Part shown: piece after piece, positions 34,641 to 44,039 of the stretch
Position numbering within the stretch: position 1 is the first letter of the stretch
How the letters are laid out: every line of letters begins with the position of its first letter
Assembly (NCBI GenBank): GCA_003283905.1
Contig: QBXA01000006.1
Span: 1 to 64,000, forward strand
Direction of reading: 5' to 3'
Origin: Pelagibacteraceae bacterium AG-319-F18
Lineage (GTDB): Bacteria; Pseudomonadota; Alphaproteobacteria; Pelagibacterales; Pelagibacteraceae
DNA length: 64,000 nucleotides
Position numbers and translations under genes: made by a program
Notes under the pieces: model-generated
What the model saw: only the letters and a program-made list of their open reading frames with translations
What the model was told of the DNA's origin: nothing
The model's database searches: none

Positions 34641-35140
34641 ATTCTTATAGTTTCAGATTTAAAAATTTTCATACCTCTAGCAATATAGTTACTTAAAGCA
34701 TTTTTGTGATCTAAAGAACATGTGTGAACCCAAACTCTATTGATATTACTTTTAAAAGATTTTTTAATTGCCTGTGATAATAAAAATGAACCAATTTTTT
34801 TATTTTGAAATTCTTCTAATAATCCAAGATAAGCAATTTCAACTTCTCTTTTTTCAGTAAGAGATATTAATTCAAAAAAGCCAGCTAGATTATCTTTATA
34901 TTTAAAAATATATGTTTCAACTTTGGTATTAGAAACATAATCAATCCATTGATTTTCTGTCCAAACTAACCGATCAATCCATTTATGTTTTTTACCAATA
35001 TTTTTATAAAAAAATTTGTTTAATTGAAAATTAATTGGAGTTAATAAATCTAAAGAATAATCTTCAGTTGGTTTAGTAACTTCATTCAGGTCTTGAATTG
35101 AATTAATCTCCAAGTAATTTCTTTCAACTTCTTCTGTCAC
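34637..35140 (-). CDS. GNAT family N-acetyltransferase
   Basis: The 167-residue protein has a GNAT fold with the acetyl-CoA motif YLGLLEEFQNKKIGSFLLSQAIKKSF and a preceding strand region REVEIAYLG. The C-terminal segment NRVWVHTCSLDHKNALSNYIARGMKIF is also typical. The acceptor is unknown. It overlaps the HIT gene by 4 nt and is the last gene of the his-region transcript. Confidence 0.88.
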   Translation of the reverse strand: MTEEVERNYLEINSIQDLNEVTKPTEDYSLDLLTPINFQLNKFFYKNIGKKHKWIDRLVWTENQWIDYVSNTKVETYIFKYKDNLAGFFELISLTEKREVEIAYLGLLEEFQNKKIGSFLLSQAIKKSFKSNINRVWVHTCSLDHKNALSNYIARGMKIFKSETIRI

Positions 35141-35502
35141 TCGACCATTTTTCCAACTTTTTCACCTCCAAATAAATGAAAATGTAAGTGTGGAACCTCT
35201 TGACCCCCATGATCACTTATATTAGCTAATACTCTGTATCCTTTACCCACTTCTGTTGATATATCGAGCTTTTTGGCAACTAAATTAATACCTTTTATTA
35301 ATCCAACCATCTCTTCTGGTGATGCATTTAAACTAAAATCATCTAAATCAATATATTTACCTTTTGGAATTATTAAGGCATGAATTTTTTTTTGTGGATT
35401 AATGTCATGAAAAGACAAGACAAAATCATCTTCATAAATTTTATTACACGGTATTTCTTCTCTTAAAATTTTTGCAAAGATATTATTATCATCATAGCTC
35501 AT
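35137..35502 (-). CDS. HIT family (HinT-like) nucleotide hydrolase
   Basis: The 121-residue protein has the histidine-triad motif VPHLHFHLFGGEKVG near the C-terminus and the N-terminal NIFAKILREEIPCNKIYEDD typical of HinT, which hydrolyses purine nucleoside phosphoramidates. It lies immediately after hisE with a 4-nt overlap, a gene order also seen in other alphaproteobacteria. Confidence 0.94.
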   Translation of the reverse strand: MSYDDNNIFAKILREEIPCNKIYEDDFVLSFHDINPQKKIHALIIPKGKYIDLDDFSLNASPEEMVGLIKGINLVAKKLDISTEVGKGYRVLANISDHGGQEVPHLHFHLFGGEKVGKMVE

Positions 35503-35771
35503 TTTTTTCTTTTTTCTAATTCTTGCATAACTTCTTCAATTTTGACATCATTGGCTTCTAAGTACATCAATAAATGATAGAATACATCTGCTGCTTCATG
35601 TATTTTATTCTTATCCTCCTCTATGGCTTCAATTAATTCATCAACTTCCTCTAAAACTTTTGCTTTACTTAGCACTTTATCTGTAAGCAACTTATTTGTA
35701 TAAGACCCTACTACAGGTGCTGATTTTCTTTCTCGTGCGAGTTTTATTAAATTTTCTAATGTACTAAGCAT
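35499..35771 (-). CDS. hisE: Phosphoribosyl-ATP pyrophosphatase
   Basis: HisE hydrolyses phosphoribosyl-ATP in the second step of histidine synthesis. The 90-residue all-helical protein has KVLEEVDELIEAIEEDKNKIHEAADVFYHLLMYLEA, which holds the acidic metal-binding residues of the MazG-like fold. It is a separate protein and not fused to HisI, as usual in alphaproteobacteria. It is 1 bp downstream of hisF. Confidence 0.95.
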   Translation of the reverse strand: MLSTLENLIKLARERKSAPVVGSYTNKLLTDKVLSKAKVLEEVDELIEAIEEDKNKIHEAADVFYHLLMYLEANDVKIEEVMQELEKRKK

Positions 35772-35772
35772 A

Positions 35773-36528
35773 CTAAATTCTAACAGGTATTCCTTTTGAA
35801 TCCAGATATTCCTTAGCTTCTTTTACTGAATGTTTTCCATAGTGAAATATTGATGCTGCTAAAACAGCACTCGCGTTTCCTAATTTTATTCCATCTACTA
35901 AATGATCAAGATTACCAACTCCACCAGAAGCAATAACGGGAATATTTACCTTAGAGGATATGTTTAACATTAATTCAATATCAAAACCAACTTGGGTACC
36001 ATCTCTATCCATTGAGGTTACTAATAACTCTCCTGCACCACTATTTTCCATTTTTTTTGCAAATTCTATTGCATCAATTCTAGTATTATTTCTTCCACCA
36101 TGAGTAAAAATTTCCCATTTATCAGAATTTTTTTTTGCATCAATTGCAACAACAATACATTGCGAACCAAATTTCTTAGAACTTTCTACTACTACTTCTG
36201 AGTTTTGAACTGCAGCAGTATTGATTGATACCTTATCTGCTCCACAGTTTAATAATTTATTAATATCATCAACACTTCTAACACCTCCCCCAACTGTTAA
36301 AGGTACAAAACAATTTTTAGAAGTTTTCTCTACCACATTATAAATAGTGTCTCTATTTTCATTTGAAGCAGTAATATCTAAAAAACAAATTTCATCTGCT
36401 CCACCATCAGAATAAATTTTAGCTTGCTCAACAGGATCTCCGGCGTCTTTTAGGTCAACAAAGTTAATTCCCTTAACTACACGTCCATTTTTAACATCTA
36501 AACAAGGTATTATTCTATTTTTAAGCAT
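35773..36528 (-). CDS. hisF: Imidazole glycerol phosphate synthase cyclase subunit
   Basis: HisF uses ammonia from HisH to make imidazole glycerol phosphate and AICAR. The 251-residue TIM barrel starts [16 protein letters not shown] and has [14 protein letters not shown], the catalytic Asp residues in IPCLDV and [13 protein letters not shown], and [12 protein letters not shown]. It overlaps hisA by 8 nt. The AICAR produced here feeds PurH. Confidence 0.97.
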   Translation of the reverse strand: MLKNRIIPCLDVKNGRVVKGINFVDLKDAGDPVEQAKIYSDGGADEICFLDITASNENRDTIYNVVEKTSKNCFVPLTVGGGVRSVDDINKLLNCGADKVSINTAAVQNSEVVVESSKKFGSQCIVVAIDAKKNSDKWEIFTHGGRNNTRIDAIEFAKKMENSGAGELLVTSMDRDGTQVGFDIELMLNISSKVNIPVIASGGVGNLDHLVDGIKLGNASAVLAASIFHYGKHSVKEAKEYLDSKGIPVRI

Positions 36529-37246
36529 CTAATTCCTTTACTAATTCATCTAATTTAATATCACCATCATAAATAGCTTTTCCAACTATAATTCCCTCAA
36601 TATTTTGATTATTTAATTCCTTAGCCTTTTTAATGTCATCAATTGAAGAAACTCCACCAGATATTATTACAGGACAATTAGACGTATCAGCAACCTTTGC
36701 TGTCTCCTCAAAATTGGGACTTTGCTTCATTCCATCTCTATTAATATCAGTATAAATCAATCTGCTTGCACCATAATCATTTACTTCTTTTAAATAATCT
36801 AATGTTAATTGGTTAGAATTTTCTTTCCAACCTGAGACAGACAAATAACCGTCTTTAGCATCTAGACCTAAAGCAATTTTATTTGGAAATTTTTCACAAG
36901 CTTCTTTTAAAAAAATTTTATCTTTAATGGCTGCACTTCCTAAAATTACCTTTTCAACACCTGCTTCGGTATATTTTTTAATACTTTTAAAATTTCTCAC
37001 TCCTCCACCGATTTCAATTTTTAGATCAAATTTAGTAACTATTTCTTGAATAATATCCAAATTAATTGTTTCACCAGTCAAAGCTCCATCAAGATCAACA
37101 ATGTGCAAATTTTTAAAACCATAATCTTTATATTTTCCAGCTTGTTCAATTGGAGACATTCCATATTCAGTTTTATTGTTGAAGTCCCCTTTGACTAATC
37201 TCACACATTTTTTATCTTTAATATCTATTGCTGGGAATATCTTCAT
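36521..37246 (-). CDS. hisA: ProFAR isomerase HisA
   Basis: HisA isomerises the aminoaldose ProFAR to PRFAR. The 241-residue TIM barrel begins [20 protein letters not shown] and includes [39 protein letters not shown] with the catalytic Asp, and [13 protein letters not shown]. It is normally next to hisH; here an FkbM-type methyltransferase gene lies between them with 26-bp gaps on both sides. Confidence 0.97.
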   Translation of the reverse strand: MKIFPAIDIKDKKCVRLVKGDFNNKTEYGMSPIEQAGKYKDYGFKNLHIVDLDGALTGETINLDIIQEIVTKFDLKIEIGGGVRNFKSIKKYTEAGVEKVILGSAAIKDKIFLKEACEKFPNKIALGLDAKDGYLSVSGWKENSNQLTLDYLKEVNDYGASRLIYTDINRDGMKQSPNFEETAKVADTSNCPVIISGGVSSIDDIKKAKELNNQNIEGIIVGKAIYDGDIKLDELVKELDA

Positions 37247-37272
37247 ATAAAATCAACTAATTAGTATAAAAT

Positions 37273-38043
37273 TTAAAAGTTTGTGTAAACATAATCTGAT
37301 CTGTATTTTGATTTAAAAATTTGCTTAAAACTATTTTTAATTAAATATTTATTAACTTCACTAAATTTCTCATTACTAATTTCGATCAAAATTACACACT
37401 TATTGTTTAATAAATTTTTAATTAGTCCTTTTAAAGTATTAATTTCATGTCCTTCAACATCCATTTTAATCAATAATCTCTTTTCATAAAAATTAAATTG
37501 ATTGTCGCCTAACTTTAAAGGTACTTCAAAAATATTATAATTTTCAATATCAGCATCATTTGGATTTTTGGATATAGTTGAGTTTGAGTGAGTATAATCG
37601 TGAGTAATTAATGAGTACATTTTTACTTTTTTTTCCTGATCTGATAATCCAAAATTAAAAACCTCAACATTTTGAAATGAATTTTTATTAAGAGTTTTTT
37701 TAAATTTGTTAAATGCATCAAAATTGGGCTCAAAAGCTTTTACTTTTAAATTTTTAAATTTATTAGCAAAAAAGAATGAATAATAACCAGAATTTGCTCC
37801 AATATCTAAAAAATAGTCAAATAAGTTTTTTTCCATTTCTCTTTCAACAAACACAACTTGATCATTTTCGTATTTTTTATGGAGTATAATCTCTCTGTCT
37901 ATAGGATCTAAAAAATCTAAATAAAAATTTATTCCTCCAATTTTATAATAACCCCTATTCTTTTTAAAAAATCTTAATACTCTAATTCCAATTGAAGGTA
38001 TCAATCTTTTAAAAAATGGAAATTTTACAAATAATTGTATCAT
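37273..38043 (-). CDS. FkbM family methyltransferase
   Basis: The 256-residue protein has the FkbM-type SAM-binding core. FDYFLDIGANSGYYSFFFANKF (about residues 74-95) is motif I, KVKAFEPNFDAFNKFKKTL follows, and LIKMDVEGHEINTLKGL is the diagnostic KxDVEGxE motif. FkbM enzymes O-methylate sugars, polyketides or other small molecules. No gene of such a pathway lies nearby; it sits inside the his operon between hisH and hisA. Substrate unknown. Confidence 0.9.
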   Translation of the reverse strand: MIQLFVKFPFFKRLIPSIGIRVLRFFKKNRGYYKIGGINFYLDFLDPIDREIILHKKYENDQVVFVEREMEKNLFDYFLDIGANSGYYSFFFANKFKNLKVKAFEPNFDAFNKFKKTLNKNSFQNVEVFNFGLSDQEKKVKMYSLITHDYTHSNSTISKNPNDADIENYNIFEVPLKLGDNQFNFYEKRLLIKMDVEGHEINTLKGLIKNLLNNKCVILIEISNEKFSEVNKYLIKNSFKQIFKSKYRSDYVYTNF

Positions 38044-38069
38044 TTAATATAAGTTAGTTTTTTAAATTA

Positions 38070-38696
38070 CTATAAATTGATAAAACTTTTAATAATTTGT
38101 AATCCAAGCTTATCGCTTTTTTCTGGATGAAATTGAGTTCCAATTATATTTTCTTTTTCAACTGCACAAACAATTTTTGATGAATAGTTTGTTGTTGCCA
38201 AAATTACATTTTTATCTTCTGGAATAAATTCGTAACTATGCACAAAGTACATATGAGAATTATTTTCAATATCTTTAAAAATTTTACTACTCTTAAGTAT
38301 ATTTATTTCATTCCAACCTATATGGGGAAGTTTATATTTTCCATTTTGATTATCTATTTTTGATACCTTGCCTGATATCCATCCTAGTCCTTTAGTTTCG
38401 ATTTCTTCGTATCCAATGTCTGCAAACATTTGCAATCCAACACAAATTCCTAGAAGAGGTTTTTTATTATTAATTGCAAATTCATTTAAAGTATCAACTA
38501 AACCATTAATATTATTCAAAGCTTCAACGCAACTTTTAAACGAACCTTGCCCTGGCAAAACAACTTTATCAGAAGATTTAATTTTACTTAAGTCTGAAGT
38601 TACCTCGATATTTACTTTATCTTTAGCAACCTCCTGAAAAGAATTTATGACCGAGCTTATATTGCCCGAATTATAATCAACAATTGTGACGTTCAT
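38070..38696 (-). CDS. hisH: Imidazole glycerol phosphate synthase glutamine amidotransferase subunit
   Basis: HisH releases ammonia from glutamine for HisF. The 208-residue GATase1 protein has VTIVDYNSGNISSVINSF at the start, the oxyanion segment LPGQGSFKSC, the nucleophile elbow LGICVGLQMFAD (catalytic Cys) and the C-terminal His-Glu in GTQFHPEKS. It is separated from hisF by fkbM and hisA, but all are on one strand. Confidence 0.97.
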   Translation of the reverse strand: MNVTIVDYNSGNISSVINSFQEVAKDKVNIEVTSDLSKIKSSDKVVLPGQGSFKSCVEALNNINGLVDTLNEFAINNKKPLLGICVGLQMFADIGYEEIETKGLGWISGKVSKIDNQNGKYKLPHIGWNEINILKSSKIFKDIENNSHMYFVHSYEFIPEDKNVILATTNYSSKIVCAVEKENIIGTQFHPEKSDKLGLQIIKSFINL

Positions 38697-38701
38697 TAAA
38701 C

Positions 38702-39292
38702 TTATAATGAGCCTTTAGTAGACGGAATACTCTTTTTGCTTCTAGGGTCCATCTCTAATGCTTCTCTCAGCGATCTTGCTAATGCTTTATAACAAGACTC
38801 AATAATGTGGTGACTATTATCTCCATAAATATTTTCAACATGCATCGTAATTCCAGCAGATTGAGAAAATGCCTGAAACCACTCCTTGAATAATTCTGTA
38901 TCCATCTCGCCAAGTTTCTCTACTTTTAATTTTACTTTCCAAATCAAATAAGGTCTATTTGAAACATCTATTGCAACCCGAGTTAAAGTTTCATCCATCG
39001 GTATAACTCTGTGTGCATAACGTTTAATCCCAACAAATTTTTTAGCAGCTTTCTTTAAAGCTTCACCAATAGCAATACCAGTATCTTCTGTTGTATGGTG
39101 AAGATCAATATTAGTATCTCCTTTAGCTTTAACTTTTAAATCAATTAATGAATGCTTTGATAATTGTTCAAGCATGTGATCCAAGAAACCAATACCAGTA
39201 TCAATTTGGTACTTACCTTTTCCATCAATATTAACTTCAACATTGATGCTAGTTTCTTTAGTTTTTCTAGATACTTTTCCTTTTCTAGCCAT
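38702..39292 (-). CDS. hisB: Imidazoleglycerol-phosphate dehydratase
   Basis: HisB dehydrates imidazole glycerol phosphate. The protein has the two metal-binding repeats: [16 protein letters not shown] with [11 protein letters not shown], and [26 protein letters not shown]. It lacks the phosphatase domain of enterobacterial HisB, as is usual in alphaproteobacteria. I use the ATG at 39292 (196 residues) because the ORF-track start three codons earlier is a TTG. It is the first gene of the his run; hslV is divergent. Confidence 0.95.
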   Translation of the reverse strand: MARKGKVSRKTKETSINVEVNIDGKGKYQIDTGIGFLDHMLEQLSKHSLIDLKVKAKGDTNIDLHHTTEDTGIAIGEALKKAAKKFVGIKRYAHRVIPMDETLTRVAIDVSNRPYLIWKVKLKVEKLGEMDTELFKEWFQAFSQSAGITMHVENIYGDNSHHIIESCYKALARSLREALEMDPRSKKSIPSTKGSL

Positions 39293-39345
39293 ATATTTCA
39301 AAGGTATACATACATAATCACCCTATATCAATATTAGTATGAACA

Positions 39346-39373
39346 CTTGAAGTATCAAAAATAGTTACCATTT
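39346..39373 (+). promoter_or_regulatory. Probable RpoH-type (heat-shock) promoter of hslVU
   Basis: CTTGAA (39346-39351) is a perfect match to the enterobacterial sigma-32 -35 element. After a 14-nt spacer comes TACCATTT (39366-39373), close to the -10 consensus CCCCATNT. hslVU is a classical heat-shock operon. The -10 ends only 7 nt before the hslV ATG, which is fixed by the need for Thr as the second residue, so the transcript would be nearly leaderless. Confidence 0.5.
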
Positions 39374-39380
39374 ATTAAGC

Positions 39381-39896
39381 ATGACGACGATTGTACTAGT
39401 AAGAAAAAATAATGAAGTAGTAGTAGCTGGCGACGGACAGGTCAGTATGGGAAATACTGTGGTAAAAAGCACTGCTTCAAAAATTAGAAAAATTGAAAAA
39501 AGAGATGTTGTAGCAGGATTTGCTGGATCAACTGCAGATGCGCTCACACTATTTGAACGATTAGAAGCAAAAATTGAAAAACATGCAGGAAATTTATCTA
39601 GAGCCGCTGTTGAGTTAGCAAAAGATTGGAGAACTGATAAATACTTAAGAAGATTAGAGGCTTTAATGGCCATAGGTGATAAAGAGAATAGTTATATAAT
39701 TTCAGGAACAGGAGATGTTTTAGAGCCTGAAGGAGATATAATTGGGATAGGTTCTGGTGGTAATTACGCATTAGCTGCTGGAAAAGTTTTAATGGAAACA
39801 GATAAAAGTGCAGAAGAAATTGCAAAAAAAGCAATTAAAGTCGCTTCAGAAATTTGTGTATTTACAAATGATAATATTAAGGTTTTAAAAATATAA
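39381..39896 (+). CDS. hslV: ATP-dependent protease subunit HslV
   Basis: HslV is the proteasome-like peptidase of the HslUV complex. The 171-residue protein starts MTTIVLVRK, so removal of Met exposes the catalytic Thr. [56 protein letters not shown] and [19 protein letters not shown] are characteristic. hslU overlaps its stop by one base (TAATG). Confidence 0.97.
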   Translation: MTTIVLVRKNNEVVVAGDGQVSMGNTVVKSTASKIRKIEKRDVVAGFAGSTADALTLFERLEAKIEKHAGNLSRAAVELAKDWRTDKYLRRLEALMAIGDKENSYIISGTGDVLEPEGDIIGIGSGGNYALAAGKVLMETDKSAEEIAKKAIKVASEICVFTNDNIKVLKI

Positions 39897-41269
39897 TGGA
39901 AAACTCAAACGTAACTCCTTTGGTTCCTAAAGATAAAAATACTAAAGAAGAAAGTTCATTAGTTAGTTCGCTTTCTCCTAGAGAAATAGTTTCTGAATTA
40001 GATAGATTTGTGGTGGGTCAGAACAAAGCTAAAAAAGCTGTTGCTGTTGCACTAAGAAATAGATGGCGAAGACAAGCACTTAAAGGTGAAATGAAAAACG
40101 AAGTATTGCCAAAAAATATTTTAATGATTGGGCCAACTGGGGTTGGTAAAACTGAAATTTCTAGAAGATTATCAAAATTAGCGGAAGCACCATTTGTAAA
40201 AGTTGAGGCCACAAGATTTACTGAAGTTGGATATGTTGGAAGAGATGTTGAACAAATAGTGAGGGATTTAATTGAAATTGCAATTGGTATGGAAAAAGTA
40301 AAAATGAGAAAAGAGGTTCATGCTCAAGCTCAAAAATCTGCTGAAGAAAAAGTTTTAGACGCTTTAGTTGGTAAAAAAGCAAGCCTTGCAACTAGAGAAA
40401 GTTTTAGAAAAAGACTTAGAAATGGTGATCTAGATGATAATGAAATTGAGATTGCTGTAAGCGATACTGGATCAAATAACACCTCTTTTGAAATTCCAGG
40501 AATGCCTGGAGCTAATGTTGGCATGATCAATATTGGCGAAATGATTGGAAAATCTATGGGTAATAAAGAAAAAAAGAAAAAAATGACTGTGAAAGAATCT
40601 CATGAAATTTTAATCAATGATGAATCAGATAAATTAATTGAACAAGACAAGATTATTAAAGCTGCAAAAGCTTCAACTGAAAATAACGGAATAGTCTTTT
40701 TGGATGAAATAGATAAAATTTCCGCAAGAACAGACAGAGTTGGTGGAGATGTTTCTAGAGAAGGTGTGCAAAGAGATTTATTACCTCTAATTGAAGGAAC
40801 CACTGTAAATACAAAACATGGTCCAATTAAAACGGATCACATATTATTTATTGCTTCAGGTGCATTTCAACTCGCTAAACCATCTGATCTTTTACCTGAG
40901 TTACAAGGTAGATTACCTATTAGAGTAGAATTAGAAGCACTAACAAGTGAAGATTTTAAAAGAATTTTAAGAGAACCAGATTTTAGTTTAATCAAGCAAT
41001 ACATGGCTCTTTTAAAAACTGAAAATGTAGAACTTGAATTCTCTGATGATGGTATAGATGCAATCGCAAACATTGCATCAGAAGTAAACGCAACTGTTGA
41101 AAATATTGGGGCTAGAAGATTACACACAATTATAGAAAAGATTTTAGACGAAATTAGTTTTACAGCAACTGATCGTTCTGGTGAAAAAATTGTAATTAAC
41201 AAAGAATATATTAATAAAAACTTAGATAATTTAGTTAAAGATACCGATCTTTCAAAATTTATATTGTAA
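39896..41269 (+). CDS. hslU: HslU ATPase subunit of HslUV protease
   Basis: HslU is the AAA+ unfoldase that feeds HslV. The 457-residue protein has [34 protein letters not shown], the Walker [15 protein letters not shown], the pore-loop region [17 protein letters not shown], the I-domain (about residues 120-240), Walker [11 protein letters not shown], and the sensor region [12 protein letters not shown]. It ends 5 bp before the convergent sulfotransferase gene. Confidence 0.97.
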   Translation: MENSNVTPLVPKDKNTKEESSLVSSLSPREIVSELDRFVVGQNKAKKAVAVALRNRWRRQALKGEMKNEVLPKNILMIGPTGVGKTEISRRLSKLAEAPFVKVEATRFTEVGYVGRDVEQIVRDLIEIAIGMEKVKMRKEVHAQAQKSAEEKVLDALVGKKASLATRESFRKRLRNGDLDDNEIEIAVSDTGSNNTSFEIPGMPGANVGMINIGEMIGKSMGNKEKKKKMTVKESHEILINDESDKLIEQDKIIKAAKASTENNGIVFLDEIDKISARTDRVGGDVSREGVQRDLLPLIEGTTVNTKHGPIKTDHILFIASGAFQLAKPSDLLPELQGRLPIRVELEALTSEDFKRILREPDFSLIKQYMALLKTENVELEFSDDGIDAIANIASEVNATVENIGARRLHTIIEKILDEISFTATDRSGEKIVINKEYINKNLDNLVKDTDLSKFIL

Positions 41270-41274
41270 AAAAA

Positions 41275-42114
41275 TTACAAATATTCAAGTTCAATCATTT
41301 CTTTTTCGAATGCTTTTTCTAACTTAATTTTAATCTTATCGTCTAATAACTTTCTCCAGTCATTACCAGGTCCTAGATTAAAAAAAGTTTTTCTTTTACT
41401 AGTTTTTGCATCCAATACACCCTCGTAAAAAGTTTCATTTTGTTCTAAATTTTTTACTTTTTTAAAATCAGTTGACTTAATAGCTTTATTTAACTTCACG
41501 ATATCAAACTGAGATTTCATTCCTAATTTCTCAAGAAACTTTAATATTTTAAGCATAGTACCTTTCTTTTTATTAATTAAATCTTCATATTTAATTAATA
41601 AATATTTGTTTTTAATTCCAAGTTTCTTCCAAGAGTCATAATTAGAATTCCATGAACCTAAAAAAACCCTACAATTTTTTACTGACTTAACTAAAAATTT
41701 TGAATTATCAATCATTGTATCTGCAGCTTCATCTATATTTAAATCGTTATGATGAGCCAGAGAAGTAACTACATTTCTTGGGTCGCGCACAATATAAATT
41801 ACACCAAGAGTATTGTTAAAATCTGTAAAATTAGATCCATGCATTTTACATAATGCACTATGGGTTTTTAAAAATTTTACTTTTCCTTTTTCTTGATTAA
41901 GAAAATTTTGAACATTTATAAAATTTTTAAATATTTCTTCATCATTATCAATATTTATACCAGCTGACATAAATTGACTCGTTAGTGGAAATTGAGAAAT
42001 ATAATTTAGATTGTTAAATGAAAACTCTCCATCTTTTGAATAAAAATATGATGATAAGATAGATCTTAAAAGTGTGTTTCCACTTTTTGGATAGGATGCT
42101 AACCAAATAATCAT
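41275..42114 (-). CDS. Sulfotransferase domain protein (paralogue 2, tandem copy)
   Basis: The 279-residue protein begins MIIWLASYPKSGNTLLRSIL (5'-phosphosulfate loop), has KFLKTHSA with the candidate catalytic His, IVRDPRNVVTSLAHH as 3'-phosphate site and FFNLGPGNDWRKL near the C-terminus. It is highly similar to the upstream neighbour, and the two overlap by one base as TAATG, so they are a tandem duplication translated from one message. Acceptor unknown. Confidence 0.88.
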   Translation of the reverse strand: MIIWLASYPKSGNTLLRSILSSYFYSKDGEFSFNNLNYISQFPLTSQFMSAGINIDNDEEIFKNFINVQNFLNQEKGKVKFLKTHSALCKMHGSNFTDFNNTLGVIYIVRDPRNVVTSLAHHNDLNIDEAADTMIDNSKFLVKSVKNCRVFLGSWNSNYDSWKKLGIKNKYLLIKYEDLINKKKGTMLKILKFLEKLGMKSQFDIVKLNKAIKSTDFKKVKNLEQNETFYEGVLDAKTSKRKTFFNLGPGNDWRKLLDDKIKIKLEKAFEKEMIELEYL

Positions 42115-42968
42115 TATAAATAATGCAATTCTTCCATTTGTTTTTTAAATGAGGTTTCAAGTTTTAGTCTTATTTTTTCATCTAAGAGTTTTCTCCAATC
42201 ATTTTGAGGTCCAAGATTAAAAAAGGGGATTTTTTTTCCTGTTGTATTGTTTGTTCTGCTTTCAATAAAACTTTTTTTTTTTTCTAAATTCCTCATATAA
42301 TTAAAACTTGTTGTATCTATTATGTTTTTAATCTTATCATGGTCTAGATTAAATTTAACTTCTCTTAGCCTATATATAAAGTCTAATATTTTTATTAATG
42401 TTGCTTCTGTGTTATTTAATAAATCTTCATATTTGATTAATAAATATTTTCCAGCTAACTTAAAAGATTTCCAACTGTCGTAGTTACTGCTCCATGAGCC
42501 CAAAAAAACTTTAGTTCTATCTGATTCATATTTGCTATCATAATTACCGCCATACTCTATAGAATTAACCATTCTTTCTGAGGCCTTCTCTACTGAAATA
42601 TTGAAATGATGAGCATAGGATGTGACTACATTTCTGGGATCTCTCACAATATAAATTGCTCCCAAAGAATTATTTAGATCTGTAAATGGATTATTATCAA
42701 TATTAAAAAGGTAACTATGTGTTTTTAAAAAGTTAATTGAATTTTTTTTATTTATAGATTCTTGTGCTTTAATATAATTTTTAATAACTTCTTTCTCATT
42801 TTTTATATCTATTCCTAATTTATGAAAAATGGAAGAACTCGGAAACTGAGTAATATTTTTAATTAGATTAAAGTTAAACAAGCCATCTTGAGTAAAAAAA
42901 TATGAGGAAAGTAGTGCCCTTATCAAAGTATTTCCACTTTTTGGATATGAGGCTAACCAAATAATCAT
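42114..42968 (-). CDS. Sulfotransferase domain protein (paralogue 3, tandem copy)
   Basis: The 284-residue protein has the same architecture as its downstream neighbour: MIIWLASYPKSGNTLIRALL, NFLKTHSY, YIVRDPRNVVTSYAHH and FFNLGPQNDWRKLLDEKIRLKLE. The start overlaps the stop of the Smr gene as ATGA. It therefore belongs to a Tim44-like/Smr/sulfotransferase/sulfotransferase operon, in which the first two genes are conserved alphaproteobacterial neighbours and the last two look like additions. Substrate unknown. Confidence 0.88.
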   Translation of the reverse strand: MIIWLASYPKSGNTLIRALLSSYFFTQDGLFNFNLIKNITQFPSSSIFHKLGIDIKNEKEVIKNYIKAQESINKKNSINFLKTHSYLFNIDNNPFTDLNNSLGAIYIVRDPRNVVTSYAHHFNISVEKASERMVNSIEYGGNYDSKYESDRTKVFLGSWSSNYDSWKSFKLAGKYLLIKYEDLLNNTEATLIKILDFIYRLREVKFNLDHDKIKNIIDTTSFNYMRNLEKKKSFIESRTNNTTGKKIPFFNLGPQNDWRKLLDEKIRLKLETSFKKQMEELHYL

Positions 42969-43384
42969 TTATTACTATTTTTTCTTAAATATATATAAAA
43001 AGCCCCAGCTCCTCCATTTTCTATTTTTGCATCTTTAATTTCATAAATAATATTCATCAAACTTCTGTTAGTAGATAAAAATTCTGGCACTGAATACTTT
43101 AAAATGCTTAAATCTTTCGATACATAAGGATCTTTTTCATTTTGAGAATGAAGACCTTTACCTGTTACTACTATTAATTTTTTTACCCCATCTAGGTAGG
43201 ATTTTTTTATAAAATCCTCTATGACCTTATTAGCTTGTTCGAGAGTATATCCATGCAAATCAATTGATCTTATTTTTGATGGTGTTTTTTTATTTAAATT
43301 TATATCTTTATTGGGTAATTTTTCATCACTAGAAATAAAATTTTCCCAATCTTTTTTATCTTTTTTTGAAATATTATTTGTCAA
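42965..43384 (-). CDS. Smr/MutS2-type domain protein
   Basis: The 139-residue protein has a charged N-terminus and a C-terminal Smr domain with SIDLHGYTLEQANKVIEDFI and KKLIVVTGKGLHS, followed by GGAGAFYIYLRK. Smr domains are nucleic-acid nicking or binding modules found at the end of MutS2 and as stand-alone proteins. The particular role of this form is unknown. It directly abuts the Tim44-like gene. Confidence 0.9.
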   Translation of the reverse strand: MTNNISKKDKKDWENFISSDEKLPNKDINLNKKTPSKIRSIDLHGYTLEQANKVIEDFIKKSYLDGVKKLIVVTGKGLHSQNEKDPYVSKDLSILKYSVPEFLSTNRSLMNIIYEIKDAKIENGGAGAFYIYLRKNSNK

Positions 43385-43981
43385 TTAAGTTAAGGTATTA
43401 ACTAATTGCCAATTTGGATTGGCAGAGGTTGTGTCTCTTGAAAACACCCAGGTATCATAAATTTTCTTAATTTTTTTGGGATCACCTGATATGATTTTTT
43501 TTTCTTTATCTTTAATGCATGTTATTACTTCTGCAATAAAATCTACAGTAACTTTTAAAATCTTATCTATTTTTTTATGTTCCTTTATAACTGCAGAATT
43601 TATTCCTATAAAAGTTATTTCAGCATAATGGCCTCTATCACTTCTCTCTTTCAAGGCTTCATTGAATTGATTATAAATTTCTTTATTAAGTAAAGGTTTA
43701 CTAGTTGTTAATTTATTGTCGTTATCACTAAAATCAGTAATTATTGTTTCATAAGCAATTTTTGCACCCTTTAAAAATTCTTTTTGCGCCTCATCATCAA
43801 AAACCTCGTTAGTTTTAGGTTTTTGATTAACCACAGCTTCTTTTAAAATTTTATCAAATTGTGTTGGTTCTTTTCCGTCAAATCCACTTCTTTTTCCTAA
43901 TATTCCTCTAAGTCTTAAAAAAATAAACCCAGCAATCATTGCTAAAAGAATTATATCAATGTATTCGAAACTGTAACTCAT
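43385..43981 (-). CDS. Tim44/TimA-like membrane-associated protein
   Basis: From the ATG at 43981 the protein has 198 residues; the ORF-track start is a TTG 14 codons upstream. An N-terminal membrane anchor, YIDIILLAMIAGFIFLRLRGILGKRSG, precedes a charged linker and a C-terminal Tim44-like domain (EEAQKEFLKGAKIAYE-type region, then AEITFIGINSAVI and TWVFSRDTTSANPNWQLV). It is the bacterial relative of the mitochondrial import subunit Tim44. It is divergent from fxsA. Confidence 0.87.
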   Translation of the reverse strand: MSYSFEYIDIILLAMIAGFIFLRLRGILGKRSGFDGKEPTQFDKILKEAVVNQKPKTNEVFDDEAQKEFLKGAKIAYETIITDFSDNDNKLTTSKPLLNKEIYNQFNEALKERSDRGHYAEITFIGINSAVIKEHKKIDKILKVTVDFIAEVITCIKDKEKKIISGDPKKIKKIYDTWVFSRDTTSANPNWQLVNTLT

Positions 43982-44039
43982 GTAGTTATAGTAATTACTA
44001 TGTTGATTAATTTCAACTAGCAATTTAGATTACGGACAA

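Noticed and set aside
40018-41202. Four minus-strand ORFs inside hslU
   Set aside because: Antisense shadows with Ser/Leu bias and no start signals.
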